Shown: positions 48,399 through 59,345 of the stretch, piece after piece
Layout of the letters: each line of letters starts with the position of its first letter
Numbering within the stretch: the stretch's first letter is position 1
Assembly (NCBI GenBank): GCA_942159475.1
Contig: OW804096.1
Coordinates: forward strand, 111,636,194 to 111,700,193
Origin: Sthenelais limicola
Lineage: Eukaryota; Annelida; Polychaeta; Phyllodocida; Sigalionidae
Length of the DNA: 64,000 bases
Reading direction: 5' to 3'
The notes under the pieces: model-generated
The model's database searches: none
What the model saw: only the letters and a program-made list of their open reading frames with translations
What the model was told of the DNA's origin: nothing
Program-made: the position numbers and the translations under genes

Positions 48399-49357
48399 GC
48401 GGCTCACACTACAACTCGCATTATACAGAAATATATAGAAATATTCTCAGCATACCGTAGTGGTCCGTTTATAAGCCGGGATCTGTTTAAAAGCCTATCT
48501 CGAATTATACATGAGAAAATAAAATCCTCTCAAATTTAATTCTCGATTAAAAGCTCAATCTCCGGGGCTAGAGGGGGGTCGAAACAAATACAAACCCGTG
48601 TTGTGTTGCTACCGCTAGCCTAGACTCTAGAGGGGGGAAACGGGGATGTCGGGGGAAGCCCCCCCCCCCCCCTCACACACACAAAAAAAACATCTTTTGG
48701 GAATTAAAAGAAGGTATGAATGTTTCAAAAAATACGGCAATACGATAACAGTGCTATGTGAAACGATGTAGATTTTTTATATATTTCTATAATATTATGA
48801 CAGAGGTGTAAAACCTGATACAGCCTATCCCAAGTGTAAAATGCGGGGTTTCCGTGTAAAATGCGGGGTATGGGTAAAATGCCTCTTATACATAATATAA
48901 CAGTGCAACCGATTTTACCATAGAAAAACATTGCTTCGCTTTCTGACTGTCTAACTATACTATACTCTAGCCTAGGCCCTAGCTAGTCTAGCTCTATATA
49001 GTATTATAGAGCAAAATAAAGCGGAGGCAGTCAGAATATCTCGGACTACGGAGAGGGATGATAATGCACAGGGCTATCAATTAATACTAAACTAATAATA
49101 ATCAGTATACACGCGAAATCTGGGATTAACACTCAGAGTCAAGATGGTTCAACCAATATAGCGGCGCAAGAAATTAAAAGTATTTGTAAACCGTTGGTTT
49201 AGCCTGCCCTTAGTAAACGATGCGGTGGCAATGAAATGAATGGCAATCAAGGCTAATCCAATTTTCCACTCACCTCTTCCACCCAGTTCTCTAATAAACA
49301 TTTTCCACTGGAATTGTTAAAACGTATTTCATTTCTGCCTTCGTTAAGGGTAGTCAT
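44693..49357 (-). CDS. SPAG8: Sperm-associated antigen 8 (ciliary microtubule inner protein)
   Basis: Six exons on the minus strand: 49357-49274, 48319-48142, 45485-45440, 45320-45206, 45044-44982, 44815-44693. Phases agree at every junction; 609 nt, 202 aa plus TAG. It starts MTTLNEGRNEIRF and has the family block SSGKCLLENWVEERAV, then GHLGLLT, SYKPPQGPNVRLKGTKQEAL, FNPPPELAEYKSVTHKDFNR, REQPVTFW and SPFRKNAAFSKP. These follow, in order, the conserved C-terminal half of vertebrate SPAG8. The long variable N-terminal half of the human protein is absent. In vertebrates SPAG8 lies inside the doublet microtubules of motile cilia and sperm tails. An X-box-like site upstream fits control by RFX factors. 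Confidence 0.93.
46149..46175 (-). other. SPAG8: Possible 27-nt cassette microexon in SPAG8
   Basis: Flanked by a TTTGTTTTACAG acceptor and a GTAATG donor on the SPAG8 strand. It keeps the phase of the exons on either side, so inclusion would add nine residues (AEVLREWKP, with the neighbouring Gly changed). Skipping it gives the better match to vertebrate SPAG8, so it may be alternative or chance. Confidence 0.3.
47773..47884 (+). other. Exon-like open segment antisense to SPAG8 intron 2
   Basis: 112 bases open in one frame (ALEELTQKVLVLQG, then LRLGPRGLRYFSLDRF) and bounded by an AG acceptor and a GTAACC donor. It is GC-richer than its flanks. I do not recognise it. It could be a remnant of a transposed gene or an exon of an unseen plus-strand gene. 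Confidence 0.3.
48361..48399. repeat. (GT)n followed by an 18-base G run
   Basis: CGCGCG, then GTGT repeats, then G18 (48382-48399), in SPAG8 intron 1. A C-run with CACACA follows at about 48660. Confidence 0.9.
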
Positions 49358-49465
49358 TTTCACAGATACGGTGTAATATTGCCCGTTTTATGACAGAAAT
49401 CAATCCGGGTAGTACGTGGGAGGAAAGAGAGAGGCTAATGTTGTTACCGGAACCAGTATGGCGAC

Positions 49466-49478
49466 GTTACTATGCAAC
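49466..49478 (-). promoter_or_regulatory. X-box-like RFX site upstream of SPAG8
   Basis: On the SPAG8 strand the sequence is GTTGCATAGTAAC, two inverted RFX half-sites (GTTGC and GTAAC), 109 bp upstream of the ATG. X-boxes in this position are typical of cilia genes. The left half-site lacks one base of the strict 14-bp consensus. Confidence 0.5.
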
Positions 49479-49739
49479 AGACGCAGCGGCGTCCGGATTT
49501 GTTATTTGATGATAAATGCTAGACATACTAAATTATATCAATTTTTCATGGTGGGAATCTAGTTTTATATGAAGTAAAACTAATTTCAGGAAAATATTTT
49601 GTAAAATATATTTTTTTATAGCGTTAATGCGGAATGACTTTAGTTCCCTATTATCGCTCACGCCATACGAGCAGACGACGAACACCGGCAGAAGGTGAAT
49701 GGGAATTAATGAATATATGAAGGTACTGGCTGGTCTAGG

Positions 49740-52620
49740 CCATTGGCCTTTAATGCCAGGTCGTTTTTTTTTGTTTTTTTTTTATTTTAATGATGTTGTG
49801 CACGCTCGGGTAGAGGGGAGGCTCTATAGTCAGTTTTAAGCGGGTGGTTTTTCCAATGCAATGGCCGTCTAGTGCAATCTCAAATCCAATGACAGTCCTT
49901 GCCCCCACAACCCTTGGTGGTAAACCGTTCCACGCATCCACCACCCTGATGGTGAAGGACTGCCTCCTTGTTTCGGTGTTGGCCCTGGCTTTCTGCAACT
50001 TTAGTAGGTGTCCCCTTGTATTGTTTTTGCAGAGGGTTAGTAGCCCATTTGTCACCTCACTATCGTAGATATTGGTCAGGATTTTGAACACTTCGATCAT
50101 GTCCCCCCTTAGTCTTCTGTACGCTAGTGTGGGCAAATTCAGTTGTCTTAGCCTTTCCTCATATTCCAAACCTCTCAGCCCTGGTATCATTCGTGTGGCA
50201 CGTCTCTGTACATTTTCTATTGCTGTTATATCATGTTATATCTCTGACCAGATGAGGGGCCCATACCTGATTGGCATATTCTAAGTGTGGTCTTACCAGT
50301 GATTTGAAGAGTGTGGCCATTGTTCTCTGATCTTTATGTGTGAAGGTTCGATGTATCAACCCCAGCACAGAGTTCGCCTTGTTGATCTTCTGCGTTAGGT
50401 GGTGCCTAAAGGTGAGTTTGGTGTCCACTATAGTACCGGTACTCCTATGTCCTTCTCCTGGTTCACTCTTTTTAGGGGGGTGCCATTACTGCCGAGGGTA
50501 TATTGCTGGTTGTGGTTTTCCGTAGTTCCTATTCTCAGACCCTACACTTGTCTGGATGGAACTTGAGTAGTGAATCTTTGCTCCACTTGTGTACCTCATT
50601 CATGCAGGTCCTTTTGTAACAATGTTGCGTCACCTTGGTTAGTGATGCCCCTAAAAATTTTGGTATCATCCGCAAAGAGGAGTATGTCCGAGTTGGTTAC
50701 AACTTCTGGCAGATCATTTATATAGACTACAAACATGAATGGCCCAAGGACTGAGCCCTGGGGTATCCCGCTTATTACATCTTGCCACTCTGAGGCTGCC
50801 GTCCCGATCATGACTCGCTGCCTTCTGCCTGTGAGGAAGCCTTTCAGCCACAGGAGTAGTTTTCCCTGTATCCCATAGCTTGCAAGCTTTGCCAGTAGCC
50901 TTTTGTGTGGTACCTTGTCAAACGCCTTCATGAAATCACAATACGCTATGTCCACGTCTCCTCCTTGGTCTGTTACCTGTGTCCACTTGTCCAGTGATAC
51001 TATTAGTTGCAGTACTGTTGATCGGCCCGCCAGGAATCCAAATTGCTTGTTGCTGAGGACGCTGTTCGCCTTCATATGTTGCATCAGTTTCTCTCTTATG
51101 ATGGTCTCTGCCAATTTTACTTCTATACTGGTGAGACTAACTGGCCTGTAGTTCTCCACACAGTCCTTTGTGCCCTTCTTATGAATGGCTGTGATGTTTG
51201 CACACCTCCAATCCTGTGGAAGTTCTCCCGTTTCCATTGAGTGGTTTATAAGGATAGCTAATGATATGTGTACCACAGTGCTGAGTTCCTTGAGTACACA
51301 TGGGTGTATTTTGTCAGGTCCTGGGGACTTCGATATGTTTAGATTCTTCAGTTTTCCACCAACAGAATCTTCGCTTATGTAGCATTCCTTTATAGTGGTG
51401 TGTGCGCGCACTGGAAGTTCTGGGATGATTCCCTTTGGTTCCCTTGTAAAAACTGAGCTAAAGTAGGTGGAAAGGACCTCAGCCTTTTCTGCATCGTTAC
51501 TTGGTCATATTGCCTGACTCGTCCATGTTCAGATCCGGGATGGATGGGGCTTGTCCCATTTTCCTTTTGACATGTAGCCAGAATTTCTTGGGATTTCCTT
51601 TGATGGTGCTTACTATGCCCTTTTCGTGCGTTTTTTCTATCTTTCTTGTTAGGGCACGCACTTGGTTTCTGGTTCTGTTAGTGTTATACTGAGTCTCTGC
51701 CTCTGGTGTTTGGTCTCTCCTCTTCTTGGCCCAGAGTTTATTCTTCCGGTTTACAAGAGATTTCAGCTTCTTCAGGGTCTTTTTGTCGATTGGTGGTCCG
51801 CGCGGCTTCCGACCTTGTTTTGGTGCAGTCCATTTGGTTATGGAGGTTTCCACAGCTTCATTATATCTGTCACAGAAGTATTTCCATTTATCATTGATAC
51901 TATCGTATCTGTTGAGTTCTTCCGCCCAGTCCCTAGTCATCATTGTTCTCATTGTTTCGTAGTTTCCCCTGTCATACATGTATCTCACTGATTCACTGCT
52001 GTTAGCTTCTTGGGTGATCACTACTTTAGCTGTAATTAGGGCATGGTCGCTTTTTCCTAGGGGTGCTTCGATGGCCATGGCCATCACTAATTCTTTTTCA
52101 TTTGAGAGGATCAGGTCAAGCGTGGACGGGTTATTTCCTCCTCGGCAGCGTGTGTGCTCTTTTATATGCTGCGTTAGAAAATTATCTCGGATATTCTCTA
52201 TAAAGTTGAATTCCTTCTGGGTTGCGTTGTTTTCAGTGGCGATATTATTCCAGTCGATCTTGGGGAAGTTGAAATCTCCTACTAGAATTATCTTACTTCT
52301 ACCTTGACTGCAGATCTCGTCAGTGAGTTTATTTAGGGCTATATTGTTTTCTTCTGCGCTTCCTGGGCTTCGATAGAGTAGTCCTAGAAGTAATGTGTTG
52401 CTGTCCCTAAGAGTCCTCACACTGACGAAGAGGCCCTCCTCAAAATCCGCCTTTGGTTGAAAGATATTGTAATTTAGTGATTTCTTTAAGTATATCATCA
52501 ATCCCCTACCACTGGTTCCCCTTTCAATGTTTTTGTATTCCGCAGTGTATCCATCCAGAAAAGTGTACCGCCTTGAATTGGATTGTTCTAATAGTTTGGT
52601 TATATTTCTGACTGCCTAAT
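49740..52620 (-). mobile_element. Degenerate CR1-like non-LTR retrotransposon (endonuclease, RT)
   Basis: Read on the minus strand. 52612-51497 holds the endonuclease half: DGYTAEYKN, LLYRSPGS, GDFNFPKIDW, STLDLILSN and SDHALI, then a linker ending near RKMGQAPSIP. 51411-50596 holds the reverse transcriptase: SKSPGPDKI, NYRPVSLT, AYCDFMKAFDKVPH, GIPQGSVLGP and the catalytic FADD. 50428-49750 carries the thumb and C-terminal part (HRTFTHKDQRTMATLFKSLVRPHLEYA, then RGDMIEVFKI and WNGLPP). At least three frame breaks (near 51490, 50595 and 50230) separate these, so it is inactive. The 3' end is an A-rich tail at about 49790-49766. CR1-like is inferred from motif style. Confidence 0.88.
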
Positions 52621-53334
52621 ATTGTTTTTATATATACAAATGAAGCATTGTCGCGAAAACGACCCTCCCAAACCGCTCGGGAATCCCGATTACTAAACTA
52701 TTTCTAGCTGCTTGGCTCACGCCAGTTACGGCAGGCTCCCGAGTCCCGTTCTCGTTCTTGTTTGTCTGCTCGAGGTCGTATGGGTTCAACCAACCCAACG
52801 ACCAGCAGACACTAAGGTTTTAGCAGAAGAATCTATATTTCGTTACCTTTTTAATGGAATAAATGATAATCCCGGATTTTCTACCTGCAACAGGCTAGGT
52901 CAGGTTTGTTTTTCTGATCGGAGGGCTTCCCCGACCTGCCGCTATATATGACGTCATTGCGCACATGGTCACGTGACCGAATCGGATGATATGATTGGCT
53001 TAGAGTCGTAGTTGCTTCTTCCCCTCTACTTCTTGTTTATTATGGCGGCCATTGCTGAGAGCTCTCGATTCGAATCTGCGGTTAGCGATAACTTTTTAAT
53101 TATTCATTGAATGAAACATTTTTCCATTTGAACCTTGCTCTCCTTGACTCGATCTAGCATCTGGGATCGGTTAGAAAGTTCCGGAAAAAAATAAAGCATG
53201 AAAACAGGTCGATGAGGGGCAGTTTCTGTATATACGTCGTTTCTCCTTCGGTCAGTGCCCCGGTCACGTGATTTGAGAAACATAGCGGAGCTATTCCTAG
53301 CGGAATAGCGGTAAGGGGGCTGTTCGTCCAGTTG
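52621..53334. other. Segment separating the two retrotransposon parts
   Basis: About 0.7 kb with no retroelement similarity, no clear terminal inverted repeats and no supported gene. It includes CpG-bearing palindromes such as GGTCACGTGACC (52968-52979) and a CACGTG at 53265-53270, so it could be an inserted element or old promoter-like DNA. Confidence 0.5.
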
Positions 53335-53703
53335 ATATTCTCTTGGGTCGATGTCCCTTTTTAGGTTTTTGGCTTTTACTTCGCATATTGCTATTATGTC
53401 TGGGGCACTGCTGCTTCCTATGGATCTGTGCTTTAATTCTGTGACTTTATCTTTAGTGAGTACGTCGGCATTAGTGTACCATAGTGTTAGCCATCCTGCG
53501 TTTCGGTGGCTCTGGCCTTTTTCCGGTACCATTGCAGTTTCCGTTGCCCCGAAGAGCCTGTTACCCGGTACTTCCATGGTGGCTCTGCTACCTCGTTTGT
53601 TGCTAACCAGTTTTTTGCCTCGTCTATCAGGGCTTTGGTCACCTCCCTGTCTTTTTTTGGTAATGATCGTTCAATGTGGGACAAAACACGTTTACTTTGC
53701 AAT
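53335..53703 (-). mobile_element. 5' endonuclease fragment of a related retrotransposon
   Basis: Minus-strand frames read KRVLSHIERSLPKKDREV and then, after a frameshift near 53487, LWYTNADVLTKDKVTELK and PDIIAICEVKAKN, ending at REYQLD near 53340. This is the start of the endonuclease domain, in the same orientation as the copy at 49740-52620. It may be the 5' part of that element, separated by an insertion, or another copy: 52612-52555 already holds an alternative version of the same segment (NITKLLEQS ... FLDGYT). Confidence 0.7.
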
Positions 53704-54424
53704 ATGACACAGCTTGAGGCATATATTTATCTAGATTGCACCGCCACCTCTGTCCCTGGGTGACAGAGGTGCATATTGAACTTAATATCTATCATGATTG
53801 GAAAGAACAGTTTTTTCTGCACCGTGACTGTCGTGTGTGTAATTTCCATGTAATGGAAGAACACAAAACATACTACCTTTGCAGAAACGCAGAAATTTGC
53901 ATATAATCAACTAGCCCTGGGAACTCTTTCAGCTCCGTTTTACTTCAGTTGGTCGCTTTTGAGTCAGAGAGCAACAATGTTTTTCTAGCTAAAAATCAAA
54001 GCCCCAACTGAATACCTTAGCACAATGATTTTTTCAGGATAAATACTTGGGCCTCTATTTACTTCCATCATAAATAAAGCATCAACATGATTTGTGTAGT
54101 ACTCGTAAGGCCTACCGGTACTTGTAAATGGATTTCATCACATACCACACTCATTTTCACCGCATGGTAGGCTTTAGGCGGAACCTTACAGTTACAATTT
54201 AGCGCCGGCTAGCCGAAGTGCGCGGGGCTTGGCAGATCTGGTGGGCGGGGCTTTAATTTATAGCCAGGAGGGATAATTCCTTCATCAACAAACTAGGGGG
54301 GCATCCGTATATAAGGAATGTAGAATGAAACCTGATATGCCGTCGAAGTCTAATATTTGTCTACAGTAGTCCTAACGTTATTCTATAATATTAAACAAGA
54401 AATATACGAGGCAGAAATAACTAG

Positions 54425-55000
54425 TAGGCGTACAATCACGCAGAGGAGGAGGAGGAGGAAGAAGAAGAATGAGGAGGAGGAGGAGGAGGAGGAGGAGGAG
54501 AGAGAACCATGTGATGTGTCACAGGAAAATGAGTCGGCGGACTGAACTCAGGGGGAGAGGGAAGAGAGAGAGAGAAAGAGGCAAAAATAACTATTTTTCA
54601 GGGCCGGGGTCGGGAAAGCCATTTGGCTATAGCAATGCAGTAGGCGTCCAATCACGCAGAGGAGGAGGACAGAGAAGGAGGAGGAGAGAATTATGTGATG
54701 TGTCACACGAAAATGAGTTGGTGGGCTAGAGGAGGAGAGAGAGAGAGAGGGGGAGAGAGAGAGAAGGAGCAGGACACTTGGCAAAGTAGGCTTTTACTTA
54801 CATACACTATAGGAGGAGAAAGAGAGAGAGAGGTGGGGGAGAGGGAGAGAGAGAGAGAGAGGGGGGGTAGCAGAAGGAGGAGGAGAAAGAGGAGGAGATG
54901 GAGGAAGACAAGTGATGGGAAGAGATAGAAAGGAGAAAGTTTTCCTACAGACACAGACACATCCAGCCATTCAAGGGTAGGGAAAGCCATAAACGAAGTA
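54425..55000. repeat. Purine-rich tandem array, about 217-bp units
   Basis: The motif TAGGCGTACAATCACGCAG at 54425 recurs as TAGGCGTCCAATCACGCAG at 54642. Each is followed by a GAG/GGA-rich run and a TGTGATGTGTCACA block with AAAATGAGT. A third, shorter unit repeats GGAAAGCCAT near 54980. The long purine strand accounts for all the Arg/Glu-rich frames here. Confidence 0.8.
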
Positions 55001-55123
55001 GGGGTCCAATATTCATATCAATACAAATTTGTCCTCTCTAACTTTATGCAACAGTCCCACTAAACCCAACCTTACGATTGGATAAAACAATTTGGAGACC
55101 CTATTGTATGTATGTAGTAGTAC

Positions 55124-55714
55124 ATGGAATTGGGAATTAAGCGGGGTCAAGTGGATTTGCCTACCCATTTCAACCTCGCAAGGTCTAAGCTGAATGCGCT
55201 TTCTAAACTGAGATTGGTAGCTTCCAAAGAGACTCTAATCATGCTTTACAAGGTTGCTCTTCGTCCCATTCTAGAATTCGGTGACACCATTTATAATGTT
55301 GCGTCTGAGGCCCTTCTACGTAAGCTTCAAGTCATCCAGAACTCCTCAGTCCGTATAGCCCTCAACTTACCAAAACTAACCAATGTTGATGCCATACAAA
55401 GGGAGCTAAAACTAGCGCCATTATCAAAGAGGCGTGAAGTACATATCTTAGATCTAGCGTACCCACATAGTAGAATTGATATTAATATTAAACAGAAAGC
55501 AAGGACCCTAAGAGGTACCTATAATAAAAAGCTTCTTAAAACTATTACCCCTAGGACTGAGAAGGTAAAGAAATCCCTTTTATATTTGATCCCTCATTAC
55601 TGGAACAATATGGAAAAGAGGGGTTTTGAATGTAAGAGTAGAAAAGATTTTCGGTTGTTTCTTAGAACTGTTTATATGCAAGGGACCTGGGATGGGGAGG
55701 AGGCAACTAAATAA
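55124..55714 (+). mobile_element. 5'-truncated non-LTR retrotransposon, C-terminal part of RT
   Basis: An intact 196-residue frame with the typical post-RT region: ARSKLNALSKLRLVASKET, LYKVALRPILEFGDTIYN, LRKLQVIQNSSVRIALNLPK. These resemble the end of jockey or CR1-type polymerases. No catalytic motif is present, so only the 3' end was copied. The orientation is opposite to the copy at 49740. Beyond the stop, near-identical blocks ending TATACCTAGTGTGACA (about 55829 and 55876) look like 3' end repeats. Confidence 0.8.
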
Positions 55715-55889
55715 TATTCAAAGCAGGTTTATGACTAGAGCTGAGATGATTATATTGGGGATATTGTTGAATAACTGTATTGCTGTATTGTCGAATAACT
55801 GTATTGATGTTGATTTAAACACAGGTGCTATACCTAGTGTGACATAATGTAACCGTCAATTTATACGCAGGTATTATACCTAGTGTGAC

Positions 55890-57249
55890 AAAATGTAACC
55901 TTTATTGGAATTCTGATCTCACCGCATATAAAGCGGATAACCATTGACCATATTATCGATTGATACCCAAGTGACATGGAATAAGCTGGGAAGAGTTGGA
56001 TTTTTCCACTAAAATGAATTGTATAGTGCGTTCTTGTTATAATTATATTCCTCACACAACACAATGCATTGCTAAAGTCCAGAAGGAAGACCTGCAGGTT
56101 GCAGTCTGAGAAACTTTGTTTTCGATGTACTTGTACAAAAAGGAAATAAAATCTATTTATATATATATTTGGGTCCCCCATTGACGGCCAAAATAGCGGC
56201 TCTGAGGACGGCCTCGATATTAGGTTTTGTAGATTTGTAGAGTTTGCTATGGTTAATGTTAGGTTATATGAATAAAGAAAAACATTTGCCGTGCGCAAAA
56301 GTAGAGGTCGTGGGAATCTGGGAAGAGTATTTGTTTAGTTCCCCTGCGCAAAAGTAGAGGTCATGAATCCAACCCAAGAAGCTAGGGACGAATGTACTTA
56401 AATAGAAAATGTACTACAGGTAATAGAATTCGTAAGTTAGCTAAGATTTTTCTTCATAATCGTGTCGAGGGGATCAATATCTATGAGAATCAGTCACTGG
56501 TTTTTGGCCTACAACGTGTTTTCTATGCAAACAGGTCGATATTGCCTGGGTCCCGTACCATGGTCTTTGTCAAACCCGAGGGGCCTGATGTGACTAATCA
56601 TACCCATTGGAATAGCCTGCGGCCACGGCAGCGGGTGTCACGCTCCGTCTAGAGATCGGGAGCAGATGGGTAGACGCCGGCGTCAAACAGCAGTTGGTTT
56701 CTTTTATAATAGTATACAATTCTTTCGATAACAAAATAATAGTATAATTCTATGGATATCAATTTTAGCGTGAACCTTTTATCTGTAGGGCAGCAGGAGC
56801 CATTTTAGGGAGTCTAGAGGGGATGGGGCAGTACCCGCTGGTACCGCCACTGAGTTTATCTTTCCAAACCTGTTTGAAAAGCAGCATACATCGGATAAAA
56901 CTTGCACGTACATCTACACAAGTGGCATTCAAATGCAGCATGGACATATGTGACTTTCTTTAGGCAGGTAATTACTTAGATTTCCAGTATATATTATCGA
57001 CCAAGCCTTTTATCTTAAGTCATTCAATACATGTCCATGAAATGGGAAGGACTCTAATGTTCAAAATCCCGAGAAACAAATGAAAATGAGTATCAATAGA
57101 ACTTAGCATTGGCCGTTATTTTGATGTACATGCAGCGTGGCACGTACATTAAGTGTGTCTACAGTGCGCATGACATAATGAACAAGTGATAGGGTATGAA
57201 CTGTACTCCACTCAATAAGTGAAACTCAAGGGAAGAAAAAAGAAAGCAA
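55890..57249. other. Intergenic, no supported gene
   Basis: Contains the direct repeat GCGCAAAAGTAGAGGTC at about 56292 and 56344. An 86-residue frame at 56392-56652 shows no recognisable similarity. Confidence 0.5.
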
Positions 57250-59039
57250 AATCATTTTATTTACACATTTTATTAATACTTAATGGATGTATTGCACGCC
57301 GCAACAACAGAAGAAAGTAAATTTAATGCGTCCAAAATACAAATGCAAATTACATCATGATACACATTCACATATACTGAAAATAAACATATCCATTCCG
57401 AAGTTACCAGATTTATTCACATTTACCTTTATTAATTATAAAATAATCTAATTTCAGAAATCCCTAAAAGTAAAAAAACAAGCCTGTGGTCAACATCTAG
57501 CCTCGTTGAGGAAGTATGAACACCCATAATATCTATCAAAACGAGCGACATAACTTAAATGGCAAATAATTTCTCCATAGTTGAAGAGAAAAATAATTAT
57601 ACTGACAATATACCAACAAATTACATTACATCAAATTCTCTCCTCTTGCTTCAGAAGGATAACACAAATCGAGAGAATATTACTCAAATGGTCAATTCAT
57701 GGGAAATGAAAACAGTTCCCTCTTTACAGTTGTGTTGTTTCTCCCTTTAAAGATAATTGGCCTCTCTCAAAGAACCCAACCATACTCAGGCTATAACTAC
57801 ACAAATCTAATCAACCAGATGAGTTTTCACCAGAAAATATTTAATAATGAAATTATAAATGAAATTGCTCCCCCGCCCCCGCCCCCAGCCACACACCCAT
57901 TTTTTTTATAAATCAATCTGTAAGCATCATCTTTACTTCGTAGCAAAACACACATATCAAAGATACATCAGGCATCCATATTAATGGGAAAACAACAGCT
58001 AATGAACCATTTAAAAATAAAAAGATCCAGTAAAATAAACTCTTCTTTCACTTACTTACGCAATTATTTTTTTTGGCATGGACATTACGTTGCCTCCTGA
58101 TCAAAACTAAGCTTTTCAGTTCCACTACATCTCTGTTGTGGTTGAACAAAAAGTACTTGTTGAAAGCGTATATTTACTCGTGACATCAAACGACTTTTAA
58201 CAATCGAACCGACCCATATTTCGATAAAAACAAACACTAGAGAAACTATTTCAGAAATACAGATAGCCAACACGAAGCAGGCCCACAACTGAAACGAATG
58301 AAGAAATCAAGCCTAAATCTTCGTAGAATTCACACATCATTTATATTTCATTATTTAATTAGTAGTCGCGGGGCTATTACCAAATCAATCGTATGTGTTT
58401 CATACAAAATTCTTAATGCTTCAAGTGTATTATCCAATGATTTACCAGATGCCAACAGTGTAATTCGATTGGTATGAGAAAAGTATTCATTTTGTATTCC
58501 CACTACATCCACAAGAAAACAAACAAACAAGACGAACAAGCATACATTTCAAGCGCATACAGGTATTATTAAACCTTCTCTCAACTGTGTCATTTATAAA
58601 TATATGAAACTATCACAGGATTTGATCTTTTAGGTAATGCTAAAAGCTTTCTAGTTCTAAATGCCTTAGGTGTGCTTAGACAGGCCTTCAGCTCCAGCTA
58701 GACAACACAAAACTATCTGCTGGTGATTCTTTTATCTGAGAACGTATGCGTTCTGCATCGATTAAAATTGAGAACTAGACAGCTTTAGACATTAAACATT
58801 TTAATCAAACATTGACGAAGGACGATGGAACTACGCACATTATCAACTACTCATGTACAATCTCTACTAGAAAATATTTTTATGGTTATTTAATCTCTCA
58901 ATGCATTCAATCCAAATGAAATTGTTGATACTGGGTCTATTTATCAAAGATACAAGTATTTACAGGCAAATGTAGTTACCAGGAACATCTACGCGCGATT
59001 ACAACAATCAATGATTATGAATAACATTACAGGGATGCC

Positions 59040-59345
59040 AGTTGGGGTCAGAAAAATTAATGGAACTCTGTGATAGTAGGGTCCAAGGCCCATGCGGGGG
59101 GTTTGTGGTCCCACCAAGAAAATATACGGGAGACCGGCTCTACTTGGGTTACCTCCCGGCTGTGGAGAGGGGTGCGCCGAGGGATTCTCAGTGGAAAACC
59201 AGCGGTCTAATCTTCCATTAAAGAATACACATGGAACATAGCTCGGGGAGGACCCCAGCCTTTAATGGAACAAGGCCTGCCGCCTATACCCCACTCCTGA
59301 CGGGCACAGGGTGTCTAAAATCGTCGGCATGTTTCTGGCCTTACT
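59040..59345. repeat. GC-rich block in AT-rich flank, possible repeat insertion
   Basis: About 300 bases with G/C-rich blocks (GCGGGGGGTTTGTGGTCCC, GACGGGCACAGGGTG) between AT-rich DNA. The left and right flanks look like one repeated phrase (CAGGGATGCCAGTTGG before, GACTGGCATCCCTGAC after), an inverted pair spanning about 59029-59518. No protein or RNA family recognised. Confidence 0.45.

Noticed and set aside
49844..52307. Several plus-strand frames of 60-110 residues
   Set aside because: Shadows of the minus-strand retrotransposon reading frames.
53050..53090. tRNA-like box B phrase GATTCGAATC
   Set aside because: No matching box A or cloverleaf could be built around it; the same holds for similar phrases near 6171 and 34690.
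54357..54990. Arg/Glu-rich and Ser/Leu-rich frames
   Set aside because: Low-complexity translations of the purine-rich tandem array.
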